Assembly (NCBI GenBank): GCA_937927415.1 | Contig: CALBDS010000060.1 | Span: forward strand, 146,869-210,868 | Length of the DNA: 64,000 nt | Reading direction: 5' to 3' | From: an uncultured Rhodospirillaceae bacterium | Lineage (GTDB): Bacteria > Pseudomonadota > Alphaproteobacteria > Azospirillales > Azospirillaceae | Part shown: one piece after another, positions 1 to 8,824 of the stretch | Numbering within the stretch: position 1 is the stretch's first letter | How the letters are laid out: each line of letters opens with the position of its first letter | Notes under the pieces: model-generated | What the model saw: only the letters and a program-made list of their open reading frames with translations | What the model was told of the DNA's origin: nothing | Database searches by the model: none | Position numbers and translations under genes: made by a program

Positions 1-723
1 GGCCGACGCCGGCATGGTGTTCAGCTTGTGGCAGATGTTGCAGTTGGTGAACTGGGTGGAAAAGAACAGGGTCATGCCCAGATCCTCTTCCGGCGTCATC
101 CTGTATTCGCCGCGCAGGTAGCGGTCGTATTTGGAATCGAAGGGCGAAAAGACATCGGTGCTTTCAAAGCGGGCGATGCTGTCGGTCATGGCGTCGTACG
201 CCCGGCCGGCATCGTCCAGCACCCCGTCGCCGTAAAAGGCGGTAAACGCGCGGACATAGGCGGGATTCTCCCGCAGCCGGTCGCGCACCGCCGCCTTGGA
301 CGGCATCGCCATTTCGCCGGGGTTCAACGGCGGACCGCCCGCCTGCTCCTGCAAGGTGGCGGCGCGGCCGTCGTGGAACTGCCCGCCCACCGCGATTCCG
401 TCCTTGCCGATGCGGAACGGCGGGCTGAACCGGGCGTAGGAGGCGGTGGGGGCGTTGCGGTCGCCCAGGGACCGGCCATCGGCCCCCAGCGATGCCGCCC
501 GGCCGCTGGGATCGGCGAAGCCGGTGTCGGGGTTGTGGCAGGTGGCGCACGACTGGGTGCGGGTCAGCGACAGGTTGGTGTCGAAGAACAGCGCCCGGCC
601 CAGATCCTCCCGGCTGGCGATGGCGGTGTCGTCGGCGGCCAGGGCGGGGGAAAGCAGCCCCAGAACGGCAACGGCCGACAGCAGGGCGATGCGGCCCCGG
701 CGGGGGGCGGGACGGGTGGGCAT
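1..723 (-). CDS. Di-haem cytochrome c peroxidase / MauG family, partial (C-terminus outside window)
   Basis: Periplasmic di-haem peroxidase that reduces H2O2 with electrons from a small c-type cytochrome or quinol. The visible 241 residues begin with a basic start and a hydrophobic signal peptide ending near ALA-A at residue 30. The first haem-attachment motif, CATCH, is at residues 59-63 and the second, CNICH, at 228-232. The frame is open to base 1, so the C-terminal haem domain lies outside. The order of the two motifs and the segment around GGQFHDGRA (near residue 110) fit the CCP/MauG family. I cannot tell a classical CcpA from a MauG-like enzyme without the missing part. An FNR-type box lies upstream at a position suited to activation. 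Confidence 0.88.
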   Translation of the reverse strand, partial: MPTRPAPRRGRIALLSAVAVLGLLSPALAADDTAIASREDLGRALFFDTNLSLTRTQSCATCHNPDTGFADPSGRAASLGADGRSLGDRNAPTASYARFSPPFRIGKDGIAVGGQFHDGRAATLQEQAGGPPLNPGEMAMPSKAAVRDRLRENPAYVRAFTAFYGDGVLDDAGRAYDAMTDSIARFESTDVFSPFDSKYDRYLRGEYRMTPEEDLGMTLFFSTQFTNCNICHKLNTMPASA

Positions 724-791
724 GGGGCGGCTCTCCGACAAACGATTGATTATCACTCGCATAAGCCTACCGGCGAGAGCGGCCGGGCGCC

Positions 792-805
792 TTGATACGG
801 ATCAA
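792..805. promoter_or_regulatory. FNR/FixK-type box (TTGAT-N4-ATCAA)
   Basis: The sequence TTGATACGGATCAA is a perfect inverted repeat matching the FNR/Anr/FixK consensus. If it is centred at -41.5, it would place a minus-strand start near base 757, about 34 nt before the peroxidase ATG, with a weak TAGGCT -10 at 769-764. Cytochrome c peroxidases are commonly FNR-type regulated, so this gene is the likelier target. proS, 170 bp away on the other strand, is less likely. Confidence 0.7.
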
Positions 806-836
806 TCGGGGTGCCCCGAACGGCGGGGCTGCGGTG

Positions 837-885
837 CCCGCACCCCTGTTCCGGCGTCAAGGGGCATGGACAAGCGGGGTGCGGG
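837..885 (+). other. Long-range stem-loop upstream of proS
   Basis: CCCGCACCCC at 837-846 pairs perfectly with GGGGTGCGGG at 876-885 across a 29-nt loop, followed by TTCTTAAAG. It lies in the presumed proS leader. No T-run or known riboswitch signature is seen. The role is unknown and it may be a chance pairing in GC-rich DNA. Confidence 0.2.
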
Positions 886-975
886 TTCTTAAAGTCGGGC
901 GCACGCAGGTGCTGCCGAGCGGCTGTGCCGGTCTGCCCTTTTCCCCATCCTCGATCGTTTCCGAAGAGTCGAACC

Positions 976-2289
976 ATGCGGCTGTCCGCCTTCTTCCTGC
1001 CCACCCTGAAGGAAACCCCGACCGAGGCGCAGATCGTCTCGCACCGGCTGATGCTGCGCGCCGGCATGATCCGCCAGACCAGCGCCGGCATTTATGCCTG
1101 GCTGCCGCTGGGGCTGCGGGTGCTGAAGAAGATCGAACAGATCGTGCGGGAAGAGCAGAACCGCGCCGGTGCCCAGGAACTGCTGATGCCGACCATCCAG
1201 TCGGCGGACCTGTGGCGGGAATCCGGCCGTTACGACGATTACGGCAAGGAGATGCTGCGCATCACCGACCGTCACGACCGCGAGATGCTGTTCGGCCCCA
1301 CGAACGAGGAGATGATCACCGACATCTTCCGCGCGTTCGTGCGCAGCTACCGCCAGCTTCCGCTGAACCTCTACCACATCCAATGGAAGTTCCGGGACGA
1401 GATCCGCCCCCGGTTCGGCGTGATGCGCGGCCGTGAATTCCTGATGAAGGACGCTTATTCCTTCGACATCGACCCGGCGGGTGCCCGGCGGTCGTATCAG
1501 GCGATGTTCCTGGCCTATCTGCGCACCTTCGCCCGCATGGGGCTGAAGGCCATTCCCATGCGCGCCGACACCGGCCCCATCGGCGGCGACCTGTCCCACG
1601 AATTCATCATCCTGGCGGAAACCGGCGAAAGCGGCGTGTTCTGTCAGAAGGAATGGCTGGATCTCGACGTGCTGGCCGACGCGCCGGACTACAACGAGGA
1701 TCTGCAGCCCTTCTTCGACAAGGCCACCGGCATCTATGCCGCCACCGATGAAAAGCACGACGCCGCGACCTGCCCGATTCCGGCGGACGAGCTGGTGTCG
1801 GCCCGCGGGATCGAGGTCGGCCACATCTTCTATTTCGGCACCAAATATTCCAAGCCGATGAACGCGGTGGTCGCCGGTCCCAACGGCGATCCGGTGCTGG
1901 TGGAAATGGGGTCGTACGGCATCGGCGTGTCGCGTCTGATGGGGGCGATCATCGAGGCCAGCCACGACGACAACGGCATCATCTGGCCCGATTCGGTGGC
2001 GCCGTTCAATGTCGGCCTCATCAACCTCAAGCCCGGCGACGCCGACAGCGACCGGGTGTCCGCCGAGCTGTACGATACGCTCCAGGCCGCCGGGGTGGAT
2101 GTGCTGTACGACGACCGTGACGAACGGCCGGGCGTGAAGTTCGCCGACATGGACCTGATCGGCGTGCCGTGGCAACTGGTGGTCGGCCCGCGCGGCATCA
2201 AGAACGGCGTGGTCGAGCTGAAGCGCCGCGCCACCGGCGAGCGGGTGGAACTGCCGGCGGATGCGGCCATCGCCAAGCTGACGGCGTAA
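976..2289 (+). CDS. proS: Prolyl-tRNA synthetase, short (editing-domain-less) type
   Basis: Charges tRNA-Pro with proline in the cytoplasm. The 437-residue product starts MRLSAFFLPTLKE and carries class II motifs: motif 1 around GIYAWLPLG, motif 2 around WKFRDEIRPRFGVMRGREF, and motif 3 near GSYGIGVSRLMGA. A C-terminal anticodon-binding domain contains DDRDERPGVKFADMDLIG. It lacks the roughly 180-residue insertion (INS) editing domain of the E. coli enzyme, as is typical of alphaproteobacteria. The ATG at 976 gives the conserved N-terminus; the open frame further upstream is not conserved-looking. It is probably co-transcribed with the Lol genes that begin 47 nt downstream. Confidence 0.96.
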   Translation: MRLSAFFLPTLKETPTEAQIVSHRLMLRAGMIRQTSAGIYAWLPLGLRVLKKIEQIVREEQNRAGAQELLMPTIQSADLWRESGRYDDYGKEMLRITDRHDREMLFGPTNEEMITDIFRAFVRSYRQLPLNLYHIQWKFRDEIRPRFGVMRGREFLMKDAYSFDIDPAGARRSYQAMFLAYLRTFARMGLKAIPMRADTGPIGGDLSHEFIILAETGESGVFCQKEWLDLDVLADAPDYNEDLQPFFDKATGIYAATDEKHDAATCPIPADELVSARGIEVGHIFYFGTKYSKPMNAVVAGPNGDPVLVEMGSYGIGVSRLMGAIIEASHDDNGIIWPDSVAPFNVGLINLKPGDADSDRVSAELYDTLQAAGVDVLYDDRDERPGVKFADMDLIGVPWQLVVGPRGIKNGVVELKRRATGERVELPADAAIAKLTA

Positions 2290-2335
2290 CCGGACGCCGA
2301 TTGCCGGTTGGGACAGTGGGAGCGTACGGGCCATC

Positions 2336-3592
2336 ATGATGTTCAGCCCCTTCGAACGTCTCGTCGCCATGCGCTACCTGCGCGCCCGCCGGCAGGAGGG
2401 GTTCATTTCCGTCATCGCCGGCTTCTCCTTCCTCGGCATCGCGCTGGGGGTGGCGACGCTCATCGTGGTGATGGCGGTGATGAACGGCTTCCGCGGCGAA
2501 CTGATGGGCCGGGTGCTGGGGCTGAACGGCCATCTGACCGTCAAGGCGGTGGACGGCGGCCCGCTGCCCGCCTTCGACGCCCTGGCGGCGGAGTTGCGGC
2601 GGCTGCCCGGCGTGGTCACCGTCATGCCGCTGGTGGAGGGGCAGGCGCTGGTATCCAATCGCGGTGCGGCCCTGGGGGCGCAGATCCGCGGTGTGCGGGC
2701 GGAGGATTTCCGCAACCGCCCGGCGCTGGCCGACCGCATCATCCGCGGCAGCGCCGGTGATTTCGACGACGACCGGCTGGCGGTGGGGTACCGCATCGCC
2801 CAGCGGTTGGGCATCGGCTATGGCGGTGACGACGCCCTGACCCTGACCGTGCCGCAGACCGATACAAAGGCGTTCGGCACGGCACCGCGGGCGCGCGCCT
2901 TCCCCGTCGCCGCCGTGTTCGACGTGGGCATGGCCGAGGTGGACTCCGGCACCATCTTCATGCCGCTGGAAGCGGCGCAGTCCTTCTTCGGGTTGGCCGG
3001 GTCGCAGGCCACGGCGCTGGAACTCTTCGTCCTCGATCCCATGAACATGGATGGCGTGCGGGCGGCGGTGGAACAGACCGTGGGTGCGCGCGGGCGGGTG
3101 CTGGGCTGGCAGCAGGTCAACAGCAGCCTGTTCACCGCGCTGCAGGTCGAACGCACGGCGATGTTCGTCATCCTGACGCTGATCATCCTGGTTGCCGCCT
3201 TCAACATCATCTCGTCGCTGATGATGCTGGTGAAGGAAAAGGGGCGCGACGTCGCCATTCTGCGCACCATGGGCGCCAGCCAGGGCATGGTGATGCGCAT
3301 CTTCCTGCTGTCCGGCGCCTCGGTCGGGGTGGTGGGCACGCTGGCGGGGTTCCTGCTGGGCATCCTGCTGGCCGCCAACATGAACGGCATCGGCCATCTG
3401 ATCGAGCTGGTGTCGGGCGGCGGCGGGCTGTCACCGGAAGCGGCCTTCCTTTCCCACCTGCCGGCCCGCATCGCGTGGGGCGAGGTGGTGCTGGTGGTGG
3501 TGATGGGGCTGGTGCTGTCCATCGGCGCCACGCTCTATCCCTCGTGGCGGGCCGCCCGGCTCGACCCGGTTGAGGCGCTTCGCTACGAGTAA
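2336..3592 (+). CDS. Lipoprotein-releasing ABC transporter permease, LolC/LolE family (first copy)
   Basis: Inner-membrane permease that, with the ATPase LolD, extracts outer-membrane lipoproteins and passes them to LolA. It has 418 residues with one N-terminal membrane segment (about residues 22-45, FISVIAGFSFLGIALG), a large periplasmic MacB-like domain, and three C-terminal segments (about 270-400). It ends in SWRAARLDPVEALRYE, the typical LolC/E tail. The next gene is a close paralogue with the same tail and a nearly identical N-terminus, so this is a tandem duplication rather than one multipurpose subunit. Which copy corresponds to LolC and which to LolE cannot be told by eye. Confidence 0.9.
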   Translation: MMFSPFERLVAMRYLRARRQEGFISVIAGFSFLGIALGVATLIVVMAVMNGFRGELMGRVLGLNGHLTVKAVDGGPLPAFDALAAELRRLPGVVTVMPLVEGQALVSNRGAALGAQIRGVRAEDFRNRPALADRIIRGSAGDFDDDRLAVGYRIAQRLGIGYGGDDALTLTVPQTDTKAFGTAPRARAFPVAAVFDVGMAEVDSGTIFMPLEAAQSFFGLAGSQATALELFVLDPMNMDGVRAAVEQTVGARGRVLGWQQVNSSLFTALQVERTAMFVILTLIILVAAFNIISSLMMLVKEKGRDVAILRTMGASQGMVMRIFLLSGASVGVVGTLAGFLLGILLAANMNGIGHLIELVSGGGGLSPEAAFLSHLPARIAWGEVVLVVVMGLVLSIGATLYPSWRAARLDPVEALRYE

Positions 3593-3602
3593 TGCTCTTT
3601 TG

Positions 3603-3637
3603 GGGGGTGGTCACGGCGTCGTGGCCGTGATACCCCC
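3603..3637 (+). promoter_or_regulatory. Hairpin between the two LolC/E genes
   Basis: GGGGGT (3603-3608) and TCACGGC (3611-3617) pair with GCCGTGA (3624-3630) and ACCCCC (3632-3637), giving a 13-bp stem with one small bulge. A short T-run follows at 3646-3650. It resembles a weak terminator or attenuator inside the operon and could reduce expression of the second permease and LolD relative to the first. Confidence 0.45.
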
Positions 3638-3677
3638 GTTCCCGGTTTTTGCCGTCCGTTACCGCTGAACAGGCGCC

Positions 3678-4931
3678 ATGATCTTTTCCGCCGTCGAACG
3701 CATGATCGCCCTGCGCTACCTCCGTGCGCGGCGGCAGGAGGGGTTCATCTCCGTCATTGCCGGTTTCTCGCTGCTGGGGATCGCGCTGGGGGTGGCGACG
3801 CTCATCGTCGTGATGGCGGTGATGAACGGCTTCCGCGCCGAACTGGTGGGGCGGGTGCTGGGGCTGAACGGCCATCTGAACGTTTTTGCCGCCCGCGGCG
3901 GGCCGCTGCCCGAATACGACGGGCTGGCCGCCCAGCTTCGCCGGGTGCCGGGGGTGGTGTCCATCGCCCCCATCGTCGAGGGGCAGGCGCTGGTCGCGGT
4001 CGCCGGGCGTCCGCCGTCGGGGGCCATCGTCCGCGGCATGAACCCGCAGGATTTTCGCACCCGCCCGTCGCTGGCCGGCGGCCTGAAGGCCGGATCCGCC
4101 GACTCCCTGGCCGAAGAGGACACGGTGGCCATCGGCGTGCGCATGGCCGAGCGGCTGAACCTGAAACCCGGCGATCCGCTGACCCTGATCTCGCCCCAGG
4201 GCAACGCCACCGCCTTCGGCACCATTCCCCGTTCCAAGACCTACCGGGTGGGGGCGGTGTTCGACGTGGGCATGTTCGAATACGACAACAGCTTCGTGTT
4301 CATGGCGCTGGAACCGGCGCAGGCGTTCTTCCGCCTGCCGTCCATGGCGTCGTCGCTGGAGGTGCTGGTGGCCGATCCCACCGACACCACCGCGGTGCGC
4401 GAGGCGCTGGCCGACGCGGCCAAGGGACGCGGGCGGGTCGCCGACTGGCAGCAGACCAACACCGGGTTCCTGCAGGCGCTGCAGGTGGAACGCAACGTGA
4501 TGTTCCTGATCCTGACGCTCATCATCCTGGTGGCGGCGTTCAACATCATCTCGTCGCTCATCATGCTGGTGAAGGACAAGGGGCGCGACATCGCTATCCT
4601 GCGCACCATGGGGGCGAGCCGCGGCATGGTGATGCGGGTGTTCTTCCTGTCCGGCGCCTCGGTGGGGATCGTCGGCACGCTTTTGGGGCTGGTGCTGGGG
4701 GTGCTGTTCGCCGTCAACATCGAACCCATCCGCCAAGTGGTGCAGGTGGTGACCGGGGTGCAGGTGTTTTCCCCCGAAATCTATTTTCTGACCCGCATGC
4801 CGTCGCGCATCGACTGGCTGCAGGTGGGGCAGGTGGTGGTGATGGCGCTGGCGCTGTCGTTCGCCGCCACCCTTTACCCGTCGTGGCGGGCCGCCCGCCT
4901 CGACCCCGTGGAAGCTCTGCGCTATGAATGA
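3678..4931 (+). CDS. Lipoprotein-releasing ABC transporter permease, LolC/LolE family (second copy)
   Basis: 417-residue paralogue of the preceding gene with the same layout: N-terminal membrane segment, periplasmic domain, three C-terminal membrane segments and the tail SWRAARLDPVEALRYE. The two copies are near-identical in residues 10-65 and again in the membrane segment VERNVMFLILTLIILVAAFNIISS, and diverge in the periplasmic domain. That is the pattern expected for a LolC/LolE heterodimer. The stop codon overlaps the lolD start by 8 nt, implying coupled translation. Confidence 0.9.
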   Translation: MIFSAVERMIALRYLRARRQEGFISVIAGFSLLGIALGVATLIVVMAVMNGFRAELVGRVLGLNGHLNVFAARGGPLPEYDGLAAQLRRVPGVVSIAPIVEGQALVAVAGRPPSGAIVRGMNPQDFRTRPSLAGGLKAGSADSLAEEDTVAIGVRMAERLNLKPGDPLTLISPQGNATAFGTIPRSKTYRVGAVFDVGMFEYDNSFVFMALEPAQAFFRLPSMASSLEVLVADPTDTTAVREALADAAKGRGRVADWQQTNTGFLQALQVERNVMFLILTLIILVAAFNIISSLIMLVKDKGRDIAILRTMGASRGMVMRVFFLSGASVGIVGTLLGLVLGVLFAVNIEPIRQVVQVVTGVQVFSPEIYFLTRMPSRIDWLQVGQVVVMALALSFAATLYPSWRAARLDPVEALRYE

Positions 4932-5622
4932 CGCCGTGACGAAAGGGACGCCCATGCTGGAACTGGCCGACGTGGTGCGGGTCTATGAGCAGGCCGACAG
5001 CCGGCTGGAGGTGCTGCGCGGCGCCTCCCTGACCCTGCGCTCGGGCGAGTTGGTGGCGCTGGTCGGGCCGTCGGGGGCGGGCAAATCCACCCTGCTGCAC
5101 GTGGCGGGCCTGCTGGAGCCGCCGACGGCGGGCACCGTCCGCATCGCCGGCACCGACGCCTCCACCCTGGACGACGCCGGGCGCACGGCCCTGCGGCGCA
5201 AGGAGATCGGCTTCGTCTATCAGTTCCATCACCTGCTGCCGGAATTCTCGGCGCTGGAAAACGTGGTGCTGCCGCAGATGATCGCCGGGCTGTCGCGGGC
5301 CGAGGCCACCGAGCGCGCCCACCGGCTGCTGGCCCTGGTGGGGCTGGAGCCGCGGGCCGACCACCGCCCGGCCCGGCTGTCGGGCGGCGAACAGCAGCGT
5401 GTCGCCATCGCCCGCGCGCTGGCGAATGCGCCGGGGCTGCTGATCGCCGACGAACCCACCGGCAACCTCGACCCCCACACGGCGGAAGGGGTGTTCGGGC
5501 TGTTGACCAAGCTGGTGCGTGGGGCCGGCGTCGCCGCCCTGATCGCCACCCACAATCTGGATCTGGCCCAGCGGATGGACCGGGTGCTGGAGTTGCGCGA
5601 CGGTGTGCTGATCGAGCATTGA
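4924..5622 (+). CDS. lolD: Lipoprotein-releasing ABC transporter ATP-binding protein
   Basis: ATPase of the LolCDE complex. In 232 residues it shows Walker A GPSGAGKST (48-56), a Q-loop at YQFHHLLPEFSALENV (the characteristic LolD/MacB 'FHHLLPEF'), signature LSGGEQQRVAIARAL and Walker B LLIADEPTGNLD. The ATG at 4924 overlaps the upstream permease stop. A second in-frame ATG at 4954 (MLELADVV) would also leave a complete ABC domain. It closes the proS-lol operon. Confidence 0.95.
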   Translation: MNDAVTKGTPMLELADVVRVYEQADSRLEVLRGASLTLRSGELVALVGPSGAGKSTLLHVAGLLEPPTAGTVRIAGTDASTLDDAGRTALRRKEIGFVYQFHHLLPEFSALENVVLPQMIAGLSRAEATERAHRLLALVGLEPRADHRPARLSGGEQQRVAIARALANAPGLLIADEPTGNLDPHTAEGVFGLLTKLVRGAGVAALIATHNLDLAQRMDRVLELRDGVLIEH

Positions 5623-5653
5623 GAGCCGGTTGCGGGCTGCCGACGAAGCAAAA

Positions 5654-5681
5654 TTGCTCAAGCAGTGAAATGATGTATAAA
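5654..5681 (+). promoter_or_regulatory. Predicted sigma-70 type promoter upstream of the hybrid kinase
   Basis: TTGCTC (5654-5659), 16-nt spacer, TATAAA (5676-5681). It sits in a locally AT-richer stretch after lolD and would start transcription near 5688, leaving a leader of about 175 nt before the kinase. That leader contains a possible small ORF at 5707. Confidence 0.45.
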
Positions 5682-5706
5682 AGGATCGGTGCCGCGGAGA
5701 AAGGCC

Positions 5707-5862
5707 ATGAGCTTCCATCGCATCGATCATACCACCCGGCGGGTTTTCGCCGTTGACGCATCGCGCGAACCGCGTCATCGCTTGCATACTATCCTATGCT
5801 GGTCTCTGTGCCCCGCACGCGGGGCATGGGGGTGGTCCGGGGCGGGAGCGGGTAGGGCGTGA
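5707..5862 (+). CDS. Possible 51-residue leader ORF coupled to the hybrid kinase
   Basis: ATG at 5707 is preceded by GGAGAAAGG with a workable spacing and reads 51 codons to a TGA that directly abuts the kinase ATG at 5863. The product starts MSFHRIDHTTRR and becomes Trp/Gly/Ala-rich; I recognise no family. It could be a translated leader, or simply open by chance in GC-rich DNA. Confidence 0.22.
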   Translation: MSFHRIDHTTRRVFAVDASREPRHRLHTILCWSLCPARGAWGWSGAGAGRA

Positions 5863-8481
5863 ATGCGGATTTTCAGTGATGTTCCCCTCTTCCAGCGCCT
5901 TCTGACGGCTTTTCTGATGGTGCTGCTGGCGTTCGGCATCGTTGCCGTGCTGGGGTACCGGGAAATGGAGAAGATCGGCTCGCTGGTCGATCAGATTTAC
6001 GAGCATCCCTTCACCGTTGCCACGGTCATCCGTGACATCCGCAGTGCTGCCGGCCAATCGCATGGGCTGATCGGCACGGTTCACTGGGACAAGGACGCCA
6101 GGCCGTCGGATGTGGTCACGGCCGGGCTTGCCGCCGGGCAGAGGGCGATCGCCGCTGGCCTGGAGCGGGTGTCGGCCCGGTATCTGGGGCCGCGCAGCGA
6201 CATCGAACAGACCCGCAGCGCGCTGGAAGCCTGGACCGCCGCCCAGGAGCGCCTGCTGGCGCTTGCCCCCGCCGGAAATGCGCAAGAGCGGGCCGTTCTG
6301 GTGCAGGACGAGAACGACGCCTTCCGCATGGTCATCGACGCCATTGGGCGCATCGTCTCCTTTTCAGGCGCCGGGGCGCAGGAACTGCGCGACCGTTCCC
6401 ACGACATCATCGCGGAAACCCTGTGGGATTGGGGGGTGGCCCTTGGGGTCATCGGGGTGCTGCTGCTTGGGCTGGCATGGCAGGTCACCCGCAGCCTGAC
6501 CGTGCCGATCACCCGTTTGTGCGCGGTGATGGGTGATCTGACCGCCGGGCGGCTGGACGCGGCCATCCCCTACCGCGACAGCCGCTCGGAAATCGGCACC
6601 ATCGCCAACACCCTGGCGGGGTTCCAGGGCACCGCCCGCCGGCTGGCGGAGGAGGGCGCCTTTGACGCCCAGGCGGCGACCATCGCCACCGTGATCCAGG
6701 CGCAGAACAGCCTGTCCCGGCTGGTCGCGGTGTTGTTGCCGTTGCTGACGCGGGCGCTGCCGCCGGGGTCGTGGACGGCGCTGTACATCCGCCGGGGCGC
6801 CGACTGGTCGCTGGCCGGCACCGATGTGCCCGAGGGGGCGGGGGGGACCGGGGGGGAGGACCTGCCGCCCGTTCTTGCCCCCGCCGACGCGGCGGCGGCC
6901 GAGGCCGGGGTGGGCCGGGCGGCGGACATTCCGCAGGTGCCGGTCAACGGGTCCTGGCCCTTGCGGCTTGTCCTGTGTGTGCGGGAACAGGCGGTGGGGG
7001 TGCTGGTGCTGTCCTCGCCCACACCGCTGCCGCCGCAGACGGTGCGGTTTCTCGAACGCATCCGCAATCTGCTGGCGCTGGGGATCGAGGGCTTGCGCCG
7101 GCGGGAGCAGGCGGAAACCCTGCTGGCCCGGACCAGCGAGCAGGCGTGGGAACTGGAGGTGCGGGCCGAGGCGTTGCGGGCGTCGGAAGAAAAGCTGCGC
7201 ATGGCGAATGAGGAATTGTCGCAACAGGCGGCGGTGCTGGCCGAACAGCGCCAGCAGACCGAAATGGCGTGGGCCGAGGCCGAGCGCAAAGCGCGGGAGG
7301 CGGACAACGCCAACCGCCACAAATCGGAATTCCTGGCCAACATGAGCCACGAAATCCGTACCCCGCTCAACGCTATCCTGGGGTTGGCCTATCTGCTGGA
7401 ACGCACGCCGCTGAACGGGGAACAGGGCGATCAGGTGGCGAAGATCGGTCTGGCCGGGCGGTCGCTGCTGTCCATCGTCAACGACATCCTCGATTTCTCC
7501 CGCATCGAGGCCGGGCGGCTGGAGTTGGAGTCCACTCCCTTCAACCTGCCGTCGGTCATCGAGGCCATCGCCGCCATGGCCGACGTCAACGCCCAGGCCA
7601 AGGCCCTGGATTTCCAGGTGGATGTGGCCCCCGACGTGCCGTCGGCGCTGTCGGGCGACGGGTTCCGGCTGCAGCAGGTGCTGGTCAACCTGACCGGCAA
7701 CGCCATCAAATTCACCGAGACGGGCGTGGTGCGGCTGGCGGTGGAAACGCTGTCCGCCGATGGGGGCGCGGTGAGGCTGCGTTTTACGGTCAGCGACACC
7801 GGCATCGGCATCCCGGCCGCGGCCCTGCCGACGCTGTTTCAGGCCTTCAGCCAGGCCGATGCCTCCACCACCCGGCGGTTCGGCGGTTCGGGGCTGGGGC
7901 TGGCCATCAGCAAGCGGCTGGTGGAGATGATGGGCGGGTCCATCGCCGTGACCAGCACCCCCGGCCAGGGCAGCCGGTTCACGGTGGAGATTCCCTTCGC
8001 CCGCTCCGCCCCGTCCGCCGCCGCCCCGTCCGCCGCCGTCCCGGCCCGCCCGTCCGCCGCCCCGTCGGCGCTTTCCGCCGGTCCGGCGCCGCTGGCCGGG
8101 CTGCGGGTGCTGCTGGTGGAGGACAACACCATCAACCGGCTGGTCGCCAGCCGCATCCTGGAAAGCAAAGGGGCGGTGGTGGTGTGCGAGGCCGACGGCA
8201 ACGGGGCGGTGGACCGTCTGCGTCGCGATCCCGGCGGCTTCGACGTGGTGCTGATGGACATCCAGATGCCGGTCATGGACGGTTACGCGGCCACCGCGGC
8301 GATCAAGGGGGATCTGGGGCTGACCTCCCTGCCGGTCATCGCGCTGACCGCCGGCGCCCTGGCGGCGGAGCGGGAAAAGGCCGCCGCCTGCGGCATGGAC
8401 GGTTTCATTTCCAAGCCGTTCGATGTGGAGGAGTTGGTGAAGACGGTGGCCGGGTTCGCCCCGCTGGCCGTCGCAGTATAG
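5863..8481 (+). CDS. Hybrid sensor histidine kinase / response regulator
   Basis: Membrane sensor of 872 residues. A transmembrane segment at about 10-31 is followed by a helical periplasmic sensor region and a second segment near 190-212. Next come a HAMP linker, a poorly defined GAF-like region (about 285-420), a coiled coil (about 425-485), and a HisKA domain with phospho-acceptor His496 in MSHEIRTPLN. An HATPase domain (DTGIGIP, FGGSGLGLAISKRLVEMMGG), an Ala/Pro/Ser linker (about 707-740) and a receiver domain with Asp799 in VLMDIQMPVMDGY complete it. The lack of an HPt domain implies a separate phosphotransfer protein. The ligand and output are unknown. It starts directly after a possible 51-codon leader ORF. 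Confidence 0.93.
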   Translation: MRIFSDVPLFQRLLTAFLMVLLAFGIVAVLGYREMEKIGSLVDQIYEHPFTVATVIRDIRSAAGQSHGLIGTVHWDKDARPSDVVTAGLAAGQRAIAAGLERVSARYLGPRSDIEQTRSALEAWTAAQERLLALAPAGNAQERAVLVQDENDAFRMVIDAIGRIVSFSGAGAQELRDRSHDIIAETLWDWGVALGVIGVLLLGLAWQVTRSLTVPITRLCAVMGDLTAGRLDAAIPYRDSRSEIGTIANTLAGFQGTARRLAEEGAFDAQAATIATVIQAQNSLSRLVAVLLPLLTRALPPGSWTALYIRRGADWSLAGTDVPEGAGGTGGEDLPPVLAPADAAAAEAGVGRAADIPQVPVNGSWPLRLVLCVREQAVGVLVLSSPTPLPPQTVRFLERIRNLLALGIEGLRRREQAETLLARTSEQAWELEVRAEALRASEEKLRMANEELSQQAAVLAEQRQQTEMAWAEAERKAREADNANRHKSEFLANMSHEIRTPLNAILGLAYLLERTPLNGEQGDQVAKIGLAGRSLLSIVNDILDFSRIEAGRLELESTPFNLPSVIEAIAAMADVNAQAKALDFQVDVAPDVPSALSGDGFRLQQVLVNLTGNAIKFTETGVVRLAVETLSADGGAVRLRFTVSDTGIGIPAAALPTLFQAFSQADASTTRRFGGSGLGLAISKRLVEMMGGSIAVTSTPGQGSRFTVEIPFARSAPSAAAPSAAVPARPSAAPSALSAGPAPLAGLRVLLVEDNTINRLVASRILESKGAVVVCEADGNGAVDRLRRDPGGFDVVLMDIQMPVMDGYAATAAIKGDLGLTSLPVIALTAGALAAEREKAAACGMDGFISKPFDVEELVKTVAGFAPLAVAV

Positions 8482-8521
8482 CAGGCTTGCCGATTTTATC
8501 GAAAAACGCTAATGTGAAGCC

Positions 8522-8782
8522 ATGGCACCCAAGGAAAAAGAGGCACTGGTCTTTCTGGCCAAGCATCTGGCCGTCGGCGTTACCGCCGGGGTGGTGTTCT
8601 GTGCCGCGGCACTGGCGATCGATGTCGGCGGGCTGCGGTCCTTGCTGTTCGCCGCCGATTCCGTGGGGGTGGGGCTGTACCTGCTGATCGGGTCGGTGTG
8701 CCTGACCTTCGGCAGCGTCGCCATGGGGGTGGGCATCATGAGCCTGGGCGACCACGCCGACCATCCCGACCGGGATTATTGA
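8522..8782 (+). CDS. Small membrane protein of unknown function
   Basis: 86 residues with two hydrophobic stretches (about 15-36 and 50-74) and charged ends, so probably a two-pass inner-membrane protein. It lies 40 nt after the hybrid kinase on the same strand and may be co-transcribed. I do not recognise a named family. The ribosome-binding site is weak. Confidence 0.6.
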   Translation: MAPKEKEALVFLAKHLAVGVTAGVVFCAAALAIDVGGLRSLLFAADSVGVGLYLLIGSVCLTFGSVAMGVGIMSLGDHADHPDRDY

Positions 8783-8824
8783 CCGGGTCCGGCCCGGCTG
8801 GCTCCGGTGCGAGCGGCCTGATTT

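Noticed and set aside
749..755. Half-site resembling a Fur box (ATTATCA) near the peroxidase start
   Set aside because: Only one arm matches; the second arm is poor. The FNR-type box nearby is far stronger.
837..885. T-box or attenuator controlling proS
   Set aside because: No T-box sequence, no specifier loop, no terminator T-run, and T-boxes are not expected in alphaproteobacteria.
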